Positions 40,759-48,529 of a stretch of 62,056 nt of DNA are shown here, piece after piece. A program made the position numbers and the translations under genes. The stretch's first letter is position 1. The number at the start of each line of letters is the position of its first letter. The notes under the pieces are model-generated. The model did no database searches and was not told the origin of the DNA. It saw only the letters and a list, made by a program, of their open reading frames with translations. This DNA comes from a virus, in the IMG/VR virus record IMGVR_UViG_3300012920_000038, positions 1 through 62,056 of that record; one strand, 5' to 3'.

Positions 40759-42330
40759 ATGTCTACCGGTAGTATTAACAACACGGCAACGTTTTCAGAC
40801 ACGCGCACGTTTGATTTCACATGCTCGTTACAGAATGGAGAAACTGCTGTTGAGATAAGAAAAGATGCCATCATGGACCTCGTGATAGAAGACACAACCA
40901 TGAACTGGTACGTGAGAGGTTATATAGACATCATGAACCCACGCGGAGCGCTTGAGGCCAGTATAGCTAATATTCAAGATTACACGCGTGAGACATATAT
41001 TTTCCGAAACGATTCAACCGATTTTTTAGACTTAAGAATGTGTCCCAATCTTGCTTCACTGGATGACACGACCACCACCATACATGATGATTTTTACGTG
41101 ATGCATTATCGTTTGTCAGTATATTCTGTCAAGGACATAACATCTACATCAGGTGGCGACAAAAAGATAAAAAGGCTGTTTTTTGTGGATTACAGATACT
41201 TGCTGTTTTCAAAACTCAACAGCACGTTCACAACATCTGCGTATCTTACAGGAGCAGTGGCGCAACTTGACGATCGTGATCGAGAGATACCATCTGGTGA
41301 TGCGATCAAAAATTTAATCACCGAGTCATTACCAGATGAACAAATTTTCAGCCCGTCATGGGAGTCTGGTTCGAGCCGTATCGAGTTCACTTCACCAGCA
41401 AACAACAGATGTATTGACGATCTAGACGAGCTTGTGAACATGCATGTGAGTGACGATGTATCAGGCAATCAACCTTGTATTTTACATTTGGATCGCGCCA
41501 CATCTACGTGGAGCATGGTACCACTTAGCACGTTATTTGATTATGCGGTACAAAAAACAACCAAAGGAATTGCCACACAATATGTACCAGGCATCTGGCA
41601 GACAGAACAATTCGTCATTGGCCGTGATGTTGGATTTGAAGAACGTGACTCTGTCAATCTGAACGAAAAAATTCGTACACCACAGACAAATAGCCTGTAT
41701 ATAAATTACAATTTCGGTACATCGAGCAACATAGAAAATTATAGATTTGTCGAGATGCATGGTGACATGAATCAAACATTGTTCACCACCCACCCGGTGC
41801 ATCAAAACAACATTCGTACCAAACAGTTCATGATCAACATGTCGACAGCCAACACATCAGCATTGACATCCATGCTCAAAAAACAAGTTGTTGACAACAT
41901 GATAGTGGATCAAAGCACCATTGATGATGTTCCGTTGAGTGTCAACGTTGATCCCACACGATATCAAAACAGAACATTGGAGCATGTGTACGTGAACAGC
42001 GATTTATACTCGTCAATGTTGTCGTCTGGTCGTAACAATTTGCTCAAGAAAATTTTGTTTCAAAGCAACGCTATAGAATTCACAGTACCTGGTGAAACAA
42101 CACGACGTGCAACTCGGTTCATCTCTGTGCAGTCCAATAAAACCTCTGGTACACACGAGAACAAATACAATGATAAGGTTGAAGGCCAGTATCTTGTGAT
42201 TGGAGTCACGCACAGAATCAAGAACAACACATACACCAACAAAATTGTAGGGGTCAAGCCATACAATTTTGCACATAATTTTGCATCAGACAAGGCAATC
42301 ATGGAGACATACACAAATGAACAAGGTTAA
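40759..42330 (+). CDS. Baseplate hub protein, gp27-like
   Basis: A 523-aa protein of central-hub type. The N-terminal half contains DLVIEDTTMNWYVRGYIDIMNP and FFVDYRYLL, like hub domain I. The C-terminal block FQSNAIEFTVPGETTRRATRF, GQYLVIGVTHRIKNNTYTNKIVGVKPYNF matches the final barrel of gp27/VgrG/gpD-type hubs (order: strand, small motif, ylI-x-V-x-H, K). The assignment rests on this pattern. T4 gp27 is 391 aa. No lysozyme domain (T4 gp5) is visible in it. Confidence 0.62.
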   Translation: MSTGSINNTATFSDTRTFDFTCSLQNGETAVEIRKDAIMDLVIEDTTMNWYVRGYIDIMNPRGALEASIANIQDYTRETYIFRNDSTDFLDLRMCPNLASLDDTTTTIHDDFYVMHYRLSVYSVKDITSTSGGDKKIKRLFFVDYRYLLFSKLNSTFTTSAYLTGAVAQLDDRDREIPSGDAIKNLITESLPDEQIFSPSWESGSSRIEFTSPANNRCIDDLDELVNMHVSDDVSGNQPCILHLDRATSTWSMVPLSTLFDYAVQKTTKGIATQYVPGIWQTEQFVIGRDVGFEERDSVNLNEKIRTPQTNSLYINYNFGTSSNIENYRFVEMHGDMNQTLFTTHPVHQNNIRTKQFMINMSTANTSALTSMLKKQVVDNMIVDQSTIDDVPLSVNVDPTRYQNRTLEHVYVNSDLYSSMLSSGRNNLLKKILFQSNAIEFTVPGETTRRATRFISVQSNKTSGTHENKYNDKVEGQYLVIGVTHRIKNNTYTNKIVGVKPYNFAHNFASDKAIMETYTNEQG

Positions 42331-43402
42331 AAAGACACATTTACCAGCACTCGTTGACACACAACTGGTCAATAGCACACGTTTTCTAGGCACATTGGAG
42401 ACATTGCAGCAAAATATTCTTGAATTTGCTGATTTTATCAATTATTATTGTGTAGGTTCAATCAATCGTACAAATAAGCAGTTACATGAACCCGTGAGCC
42501 ATCAAGTTCAGTTCTTCAAGGATCTGAATGACAAGGCATTACAAATAAAGGACAACAAAAAAGGTGTGTTCAATGAAACATACTTAAAAGATCAGCAAAC
42601 TGAGTATGACGATCTGCCAGAACAATTTGGATTAGACGATATTCCATACAACAACACCGAGTTTATAGTGTATTGGGTTGAGAAGTACCGTACATCACAT
42701 GATTTAATCAAAAAATTGTTGCATGATGCTGACATGTTACCCAAAGAAAACGAGAATGGTGAGTACAATACTGAAAATGTATACTTCAACGACTTCAGCG
42801 AGAGCATGTACTCGTTGAAATCAACAACACTGTATAACGCCCCACGTGAATCTTTACCGATTTGGGATGTGAAATGCACTTTGGTCAAAGAGATGGGCGG
42901 AAAACACACCATTCCTAATCAATACACAAGCACATCTGTGTACAACATACATAAAGATGTGCAATATCTTGCCAACATGTCGAGTAGAACCACAACAACC
43001 ATGTTTAGAAACAACATGAAGAACATTTTAGACTGTGTGTCAGTAGATCAACGCATCGAAAACGAAGAAACCGGTGAATTGACCCTCAAATCTGTAAAAA
43101 TAACAGATTCGAAGCAGTCTCATGGCGGTAATCTAGTGGCAGATTCATTTCACACCAGTAGAATGTGGCAAAACGCCGAGCCACTGGCACGTATCGTTGT
43201 TGAGACACTGTCCAACATGTCGTATGTGCTCAATTATATGGATAAAAATTTAAGAGACAACATGCAAACATGGGGACAATTCAAAACCAAATCGATTATT
43301 GAAAACACAACCGAGTATGTCGATCTGTTACACGACACAATTGAAATAACTCTTGAGGAACTACCAGGTACTAGTCGGACAATTGAGGAGGTTCTTGGTT
43401 GA
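42317..43402 (+). CDS. Unknown baseplate-operon protein (361 aa)
   Basis: Start at ATG 42317 (MNKVKKTHLPALVDTQL), overlapping the hub stop by 14 nt; a longer frame from 42269 is less likely. N-terminal half helical (LGTLETLQQNILEFADFINYY), then charged helices with EFIVYWVEKYRTSHDLIKKLLHDADML; the C-terminal half has TLVKEMGGKHTIPNQY and a final acidic helix. No recognised family. Position directly after the hub protein suggests a baseplate or tail assembly role. Its last 32 nt overlap the convergent small-terminase-like gene. Confidence 0.65.
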   Translation: MNKVKKTHLPALVDTQLVNSTRFLGTLETLQQNILEFADFINYYCVGSINRTNKQLHEPVSHQVQFFKDLNDKALQIKDNKKGVFNETYLKDQQTEYDDLPEQFGLDDIPYNNTEFIVYWVEKYRTSHDLIKKLLHDADMLPKENENGEYNTENVYFNDFSESMYSLKSTTLYNAPRESLPIWDVKCTLVKEMGGKHTIPNQYTSTSVYNIHKDVQYLANMSSRTTTTMFRNNMKNILDCVSVDQRIENEETGELTLKSVKITDSKQSHGGNLVADSFHTSRMWQNAEPLARIVVETLSNMSYVLNYMDKNLRDNMQTWGQFKTKSIIENTTEYVDLLHDTIEITLEELPGTSRTIEEVLG

Positions 43403-43892
43403 CGTCATCGTCTTGTGTGACATCAACAATTTTTGCATCCTCGATCAGTTTGTCAAGCATCTCTTCTCTTGTCAAAGACAGTTGATTGTTGTGTTCTGCT
43501 TCCAATAATTGATGTTTTGCAGCAATATCAAGCTGTTTTAGCTTGGTCGATGTGTCACTTTTCTTGTCTTGTACAAGAATCTTGCTCAAAGTGTCAATAC
43601 TTGATGTGGTTGCTTTCAATAGCTCTGCTAAAGAGCTGACACCATCAGCATCTGGGGCACATTGCACGTATTGCTTGACGGTACCTACCATGTCTATACT
43701 GTCTTGAATCAATTTTCCGGTGCTATTCAGTATAAAATCTTCTAATTCCTCTGGTTTGAGCTTAAAATCTTCATTTTTATTAGCAGCTTTTACATCTGCA
43801 TGATTATCCTTCAATTGACTTATCAAATCATCAACACTCTCAGAGATATCTTCATCTTCTGGTAAAAAATCATCATTTGAATCTTCATCCAT
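43371..43892 (-). CDS. 16: Terminase small subunit, gp16-like
   Basis: A 173-aa acidic, helical protein. The layout resembles T4 gp16 (164 aa): acidic N-terminus, central coiled coil (SIDMVGTVKQYVQCAPDADGVSSLAELLKATTSSIDTLSKIL) that parallels T4 [24 protein letters not shown], and a C-terminal helix near MLDKLIEDAKIVD. Resemblance is by pattern. Late motif ATAAGTA stands exactly 5 nt before ATG. The gene is on the opposite strand and about 16 kb from gp17. Confidence 0.5.
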   Translation of the reverse strand: MDEDSNDDFLPEDEDISESVDDLISQLKDNHADVKAANKNEDFKLKPEELEDFILNSTGKLIQDSIDMVGTVKQYVQCAPDADGVSSLAELLKATTSSIDTLSKILVQDKKSDTSTKLKQLDIAAKHQLLEAEHNNQLSLTREEMLDKLIEDAKIVDVTQDDDVNQEPPQLSD

Positions 43893-43897
43893 GCAAA

Positions 43898-43904
43898 TAC
43901 TTAT
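43898..43904 (-). promoter_or_regulatory. Late promoter motif, gp16-like gene
   Basis: ATAAGTA on the minus strand, exactly 5 nt before ATG 43892. Confidence 0.65.
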
Positions 43905-43913
43905 CTAGAAACG

Positions 43914-43947
43914 TTGAATATCAAGAGACATACTATATAATAGCGTT
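43914..43947 (+). promoter_or_regulatory. Early promoter of the 49-aa ORF, dut and gp44
   Basis: TTGAAT at 43914-43919, 16 nt spacer, TATAAT at 43936-43941, then 6 nt to ATG 43948. Lies back to back with the leftward late promoter of the gp16-like gene. Confidence 0.75.
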
Positions 43948-44097
43948 ATGATAACAGTAAATGTGACAGGACATGGGTCGTTTGTTATTGATAGTGGCAA
44001 ACTTAATGAGCTTTTGAAGTGGTTGAACAATAACTCGATGCAAGTTGAGGTAAACAAGAGACCATTACACTCAAATGATACATTATTGAATGAATGA
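43948..44097 (+). CDS. Small ORF (49 aa) behind a perfect early promoter
   Basis: MITVNVTGHGSFVIDSGKLN continues to a helix (LLKWLNNNS) and a short beta-like end; the stop TGA is at 44095-44097. It starts at the exact +1 predicted from TTGAAT-16-TATAAT-6-ATG, so translation of a leaderless early transcript is expected. It ends 3 nt before dUTPase and may also serve to couple that gene. The function is unknown. It is short, but the promoter geometry makes chance unlikely. Confidence 0.7.
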   Translation: MITVNVTGHGSFVIDSGKLNELLKWLNNNSMQVEVNKRPLHSNDTLLNE

Positions 44098-44100
44098 GGC

Positions 44101-44763
44101 ATGATTGAGATAAAATTAAAGAAAACTCACCCGGATGCGGTGTTACCACAAGCGAATAATCCTGATACCGGTACAGGTGACACGGGCTTCGATCTAGTCG
44201 CTGTGGAAAACACTGTGATACCCGCTGGTAAAAGCAACGTTGTACCTGTAGGTTTAACATTAGCAGATATAACACCAGGATATTGGATACGTATCGAGCC
44301 TCGAAGCGGTCTGGGCTTCAAGCACAGTATACAACCACATTTAGGTGTTATAGACAACGGATATAGAGGTGACTTAGCTGTGAAATTGTATAATTTTGGT
44401 AACACGAGTGAACATAGAGTGAAAAAAGGTGACAAAATAGCACAACTTGTCGTGTATGAATTGTTACAACCCGTATTTTCGTTCACAGACACGGTTACAG
44501 AGTCTACTAGAGGTGACAAAGGCTTCGGCTCATCAGATCAAGAGTATAATACTGTGCCATTCAAGCATAAAAAAGATGTATCGCCATATAAAATCAAACA
44601 AACAGACGATAATTGGAATTATGAAAATGTATATTATAATGGCATTGAGTATATACCTAATCCTATGAAAGTAGACCAGTCAGATCCAGATTTCATACCA
44701 GATACACCAGATAGTGTATCAACTTCAGACGGATCAACAACGTACACAGCAGAAAATGTTTGA
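44101..44763 (+). CDS. dut: dUTPase (trimeric type) with C-terminal extension
   Basis: Hydrolyses dUTP to dUMP and PPi, keeping uracil out of DNA and feeding dTMP synthesis. All five motifs are present: TGDTGFDLVA (motif 1), RIEPRSGLGFK (motif 2), GVIDNGYRGDLAVKLYN (motif 3), KGDKIAQLVV (motif 4) and RGDKGFGSSD (motif 5). After motif 5, which normally ends the protein, about 70 further residues follow (acidic, Tyr-rich, ending in DGSTTYTAENV). The gene is followed by gp44 with an 8-nt overlap, linking nucleotide supply and replication. Confidence 0.94.
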   Translation: MIEIKLKKTHPDAVLPQANNPDTGTGDTGFDLVAVENTVIPAGKSNVVPVGLTLADITPGYWIRIEPRSGLGFKHSIQPHLGVIDNGYRGDLAVKLYNFGNTSEHRVKKGDKIAQLVVYELLQPVFSFTDTVTESTRGDKGFGSSDQEYNTVPFKHKKDVSPYKIKQTDDNWNYENVYYNGIEYIPNPMKVDQSDPDFIPDTPDSVSTSDGSTTYTAENV

Positions 44764-45664
44764 GGATCTATGGATCGAGAAGTACCGCCCGGGTACTTTT
44801 GATGATATTGTGTTATCTGACAGAAATCGTGAACTTTTAACCAGTATAACAGCACAAAAGAGCATACCAAACTTGTTGTTCGCTGGTAAACCAGGCATAG
44901 GTAAAACGTCATTGGCTAAGATACTTGTGAATGACGTGTTGAAGTGTCAGTACCTGTATATAAACGCGAGTGATGAGAATGGTATTGATACTATCCGGAC
45001 CAAGGTGACCAATTTCAGCAAGATACGCAGCATCGATGGAGCTATAAAGGTGATAATCCTTGACGAGGTTGATGGTCTCACAATAGATGCACAACGAGCA
45101 TTGAGAAACACAATGGAAGAGTACAGTCAATACGTGCGATTCATACTAACAGCCAATTTTAATCACAAAGTTATACCTCCATTGCAGAGTAGATGTCAAA
45201 GTTTCGATTTGACACCTGATATAACCAGTTATACAAACAGGGTCGAGCAGATACTAGCTAGTGAATCAGTCAAACATGAGGAAATAAACACGTTGGTCAA
45301 GAGATTCTATCCAGATTTACGTAAATGTGTTAATGAATTACAGAAGCTAAGTGTTGATGGTGTGTTAAAACCAATTGATAGTAAAAATTTACATGAATTG
45401 ACGCAGAATATACTGCTACTAATTAGAAACAAGAAGACGTTTCAGGCACGAAAGTTTGTTATAAACAAAGAATCTGAGTTTGGTAGTGACTATCAAGTGC
45501 TACTCAAGAATCTTTTCGAGGATATCGATAAAGAGACAATAGATACCGGAAAAAAGAGAGAGTGTCTGCTCACCGTAAGTGAGTATATGTACAGATCTGC
45601 TTTTGTACTAGATCAAGAAATAAACTTTTATAGCTGTATACTGGCTATAAGTCGAATAATTTAA
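44756..45664 (+). CDS. 44: Clamp loader ATPase gp44
   Basis: AAA+ subunit that loads the gp45 clamp. From start ATG 44756 (MFEDLWIEKYRP) the Walker A is GKPGIGKT at residues 44-51, Walker B is VIILDEVDGL near 101, and SRC (LQSRCQSFDL) with the arginine finger lies near 142. Length 302 aa (T4 319). A longer frame to 44714 would only re-read dUTPase. It overlaps the dUTPase stop. The small subunit gp62 is not next to it. The stop shares TTAA with the convergent leftward gene. Confidence 0.94.
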   Translation: MFEDLWIEKYRPGTFDDIVLSDRNRELLTSITAQKSIPNLLFAGKPGIGKTSLAKILVNDVLKCQYLYINASDENGIDTIRTKVTNFSKIRSIDGAIKVIILDEVDGLTIDAQRALRNTMEEYSQYVRFILTANFNHKVIPPLQSRCQSFDLTPDITSYTNRVEQILASESVKHEEINTLVKRFYPDLRKCVNELQKLSVDGVLKPIDSKNLHELTQNILLLIRNKKTFQARKFVINKESEFGSDYQVLLKNLFEDIDKETIDTGKKRECLLTVSEYMYRSAFVLDQEINFYSCILAISRII

Positions 45665-46227
45665 AATCCTTGCATGTACACCTTGGTGCTGAAGTTGTCA
45701 ACAGGTGCAGGTGTGTGATCTTGTTTGGTATCAGAGGTGGGTAATGATTTATTACCGTCGTTCACACCTGTTTGATCGTACGGATTCATGGGATCAGCCG
45801 AGTTCTCTTGTTTGATCTCTTGTGGTTCAGCTTGTGTTGGGTCATCACCACGTTGACTGTCCGGAATATCTGGTAGATTGATACCTTGTTCACTGTATTC
45901 GAGTATTTCAGATGGTACTGTAATGAAATCCATGAACATCCCCGGAGCTTTCTCGCGTACGATGTCACAATAGAAGTCATCCGCCATGTGCCCTATCTGT
46001 TGAGCACCTCCACTGACCGCAGGTCGTAATGGTTTGATGCAACTCACGCGAATATTTTCATCACACTCTGTAAACTCCTTGAGTTTGGCAAGCACAATCT
46101 CGGGTTGCTTCTTCGCCCAGTCACAACTCATCGCGTTTGATTTGAATTTGACTATATCTCCAGTTAAAAATCCACCACTTTGAAATCTCGTGATGTTGCT
46201 TTCTAGTAATGTGTCGAACTTATTCAT
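45661..46227 (-). CDS. Unknown leftward late protein (188 aa), virion-like
   Basis: The N-terminus MNKFDTLLESNITRFQSGGF continues as LTGDIVKFKSNAMSCDW, a beta barrel-like start with a possible SH3-type core; then a Cys-containing region (CIKPLRP) and a disordered Pro/Asp/Gln-rich C-terminus. I have a sense of similar proteins in marine T4-like phages as virion proteins of unknown role, but cannot name it. TATAAATA lies 6 nt before ATG, back to back with the gp25 late promoter. Confidence 0.68.
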   Translation of the reverse strand: MNKFDTLLESNITRFQSGGFLTGDIVKFKSNAMSCDWAKKQPEIVLAKLKEFTECDENIRVSCIKPLRPAVSGGAQQIGHMADDFYCDIVREKAPGMFMDFITVPSEILEYSEQGINLPDIPDSQRGDDPTQAEPQEIKQENSADPMNPYDQTGVNDGNKSLPTSDTKQDHTPAPVDNFSTKVYMQGF

Positions 46228-46233
46228 TTTTAT

Positions 46234-46241
46234 TATTTATA
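46234..46241 (-). promoter_or_regulatory. Late promoter motif, leftward virion-like gene
   Basis: TATAAATA on the minus strand, 6 nt before ATG 46227; divergent from the gp25 promoter. Confidence 0.6.
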
Positions 46242-46254
46242 AAAAAACCTTTCG

Positions 46255-46261
46255 ATAAGTA
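46255..46261 (+). promoter_or_regulatory. Late promoter motif, gp25-gp6 operon
   Basis: ATAAGTA exactly 5 nt before ATG 46267. Confidence 0.65.
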
Positions 46262-46266
46262 TTTAT

Positions 46267-46755
46267 ATGTCGAATATTAATTTAACAACGTTGAATACAG
46301 GTGATGGTCAAAATACAACATATCGGGATTTGGCTCTAGATATGGCAGTTGAAGTCAATACATTGTCTAGGAATTTGTATCGCTCTGAAAATGTAACAGA
46401 TATAAAGATGAGTAGAGATGAGGCTGCAATTCAAAATTCATTAATCAACATTTTCAACACTGTACCAGGACAAAAATTACTGACACCTGAGTTTGGTTTA
46501 GACTTGAGACAGTATTTGTTTGAGCCATTGTCGGAAGATATAGCTCAAAACATTGGTGAAACAATAGTTTCCGGGCTGAAAAGCTGGGAACCCCGGGTTA
46601 TCCTGCAGCGAGTCAACATAACACCCGATTTTGATCAAAATCAATACATTATATCTTTGTATATCGCGATTCCTACACTAAATATTTCAGAAGCACAATA
46701 CACAGGTGTGTTGAACACTGAAGGTTTTGTTTTCAGAATAACAGATGAGCAGTAA
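46267..46755 (+). CDS. 25: Baseplate wedge gp25
   Basis: Wedge component of the gp25 (lysozyme-like GPW) family: AIQNSLINIFNTVPGQKLLTPEFGLDLRQYLFEPL carries the conserved EFG-x3-x2-LFE pattern. The family shares a fold with lysozyme-like wedge proteins but is not an active enzyme. Length 162 aa (T4 132). ATAAGTA stands exactly 5 nt before ATG. It heads the operon 25-6-7-like and overlaps gp6 by 11 nt. Confidence 0.93.
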   Translation: MSNINLTTLNTGDGQNTTYRDLALDMAVEVNTLSRNLYRSENVTDIKMSRDEAAIQNSLINIFNTVPGQKLLTPEFGLDLRQYLFEPLSEDIAQNIGETIVSGLKSWEPRVILQRVNITPDFDQNQYIISLYIAIPTLNISEAQYTGVLNTEGFVFRITDEQ

Positions 46756-48529
46756 ATTTACAGATTTTAATTTAGACACTAACGCGTACGCGGCTTTTGA
46801 TGCTACAAGCCTGAGAGACTTGATAATTGACCGGTTGAACAAAGACAACATATTTACAGATCAGATTTTTCAAGGCAGCAATCTATCATCGGTCATAGAT
46901 ATTGTAGCATATTCATATCATGTTTTGTTATTCTATTTGAACAAGACATCAAGCGAAGCAATGTTCACCGATTCTGTGATATATGAAAATATGAACCGCA
47001 TTGTGAAGCTTTTGAATTACAAACCGGTTGGATATAGATCATCAACATGTACTTTTGAATGCACAACAACCATTTCCTCCGGTACATATACAATACCACG
47101 GTACTCATTTGTAGATGCTGATGGTGTTATCTTTTCAACACGCGAGGACATACCTTTTGATGCATCATCAACGACAGATATTGCAACAAGCACTAGCAAA
47201 TACATTTTATATCAAGGTAAATATCAAGAATACCCTGTACAGACCGCAGCTGGTGAGAAATTCGAAGTTATTACCATGGCTCTAGACAGATCAGTACTGG
47301 TAGACCATCATAGTATAGATGTATATGTACGTTCAGCTGCAACTGGTAGGATAACACAATGGACCGAGACGGATTCATTATTTTTAAACAGTAAGGACGA
47401 TCAAAACTACGAGCTTCGATTGAATGAAAATTATAGATACGAAATAAAGTTTGGTGATGACGTGAATGGTAAAAAGTTACAGTCTGAAGACCAAGTTTTT
47501 GTGTATTATGTCAAGAGTGATGGAGCCACCGGAATAATCGGTCCGGGAAAACTGAAAAACAAAAATTTTGCATTATTCTCAACCAATCAATTTTCGATAA
47601 TCAAGAACAACATCGAGCAAGAGAAAACAAATTATCTTACATTGAATGATGTTACTAAAATATCACTTGATAATCAAGTCACATCAACAGATCCGCAGCA
47701 ATATGAGTCAGTTGATGAGATAAGACAATCAGCTCCCGGGTTTTTATCACATCAAAACCGATTGATCACAAGCAATGATTTTGAAAACTATGTCAGTACC
47801 ACATATGGTAATATCATCGTTGATGTTAAAGCCATGAACAACAAGACATACATTGACCAATACATAAAATACCTTGCTGATGATCTAAACTTGCAAAAAC
47901 CGGTTTTGGAATCTAGATTATTGGTGAATCATATCGATTTTGCCAGCTCGTCAACATTTAACAACATTTATATGTTTGTTGTACCCAGGCTAGAGGTCAA
48001 AAAATCACTAGTCAAGCAATCTAACTTTTTATCAGTTGCGCAAAAGGAGAATATACGCAACGGTATTGAAAGTGTCAAGAGTTTAGGTTTGGAGCCTGTG
48101 TTTGTAGATCCGGTCTATGTGGCATTTGATATTTGCGCCGGTTCAACACAGGTAGAGCCTTCTTCTGAACTAGTTGGTAAATCAAAAATACATGTTGTTA
48201 GAAATCCATCAGTTCCACGTGATGTTGCTCAGTTAAAGTTAGAGGTGATGAGTAAATTGACAACGTACTTCAAGCATTCACAGTTGTCTCTCGGTCAGCT
48301 GGTAAATATATCAGAATTACATAATAATATTTTGTCTATACCAGGTGTTGAGAGTGTTTATACAGCATCAGAAGATACAAAAACAAACGGCTTGAGTTTT
48401 GCTGTGTGGAACCCAGTATATGAACAGGATTTTAACATATATAATCAAAATTTTACATTACCAAACTTTAAATTTCCGTATTTATATGATCTAGATCAGC
48501 TGAGCTCACGTGTTGTGATCGAAACATGA
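46745..48529 (+). CDS. 6: Baseplate wedge gp6
   Basis: Wedge ring protein of the gp6/J family. The N-terminus has LRDLIIDRLNKDNIFTDQIFQGSNLSSVIDIVAYSYHVLLFYLNKTSSEAMF near residues 24-76, and AREQSV-type repeats of the family are represented by NMNRIVKLLNYKPVGYRSS. C-terminal half has SAPGFLSHQNRLITSNDFENYV near 330-350, a hallmark region. Length 594 aa (T4 660). Start overlaps gp25, stop overlaps the next gene as ATGA. Confidence 0.92.
   Translation: MSSKFTDFNLDTNAYAAFDATSLRDLIIDRLNKDNIFTDQIFQGSNLSSVIDIVAYSYHVLLFYLNKTSSEAMFTDSVIYENMNRIVKLLNYKPVGYRSSTCTFECTTTISSGTYTIPRYSFVDADGVIFSTREDIPFDASSTTDIATSTSKYILYQGKYQEYPVQTAAGEKFEVITMALDRSVLVDHHSIDVYVRSAATGRITQWTETDSLFLNSKDDQNYELRLNENYRYEIKFGDDVNGKKLQSEDQVFVYYVKSDGATGIIGPGKLKNKNFALFSTNQFSIIKNNIEQEKTNYLTLNDVTKISLDNQVTSTDPQQYESVDEIRQSAPGFLSHQNRLITSNDFENYVSTTYGNIIVDVKAMNNKTYIDQYIKYLADDLNLQKPVLESRLLVNHIDFASSSTFNNIYMFVVPRLEVKKSLVKQSNFLSVAQKENIRNGIESVKSLGLEPVFVDPVYVAFDICAGSTQVEPSSELVGKSKIHVVRNPSVPRDVAQLKLEVMSKLTTYFKHSQLSLGQLVNISELHNNILSIPGVESVYTASEDTKTNGLSFAVWNPVYEQDFNIYNQNFTLPNFKFPYLYDLDQLSSRVVIET

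Noticed and set aside
41190-41468. Leftward 92-aa ORF inside the hub gene
   Set aside because: No late or early motif at its start and fully inside a well-supported gene.
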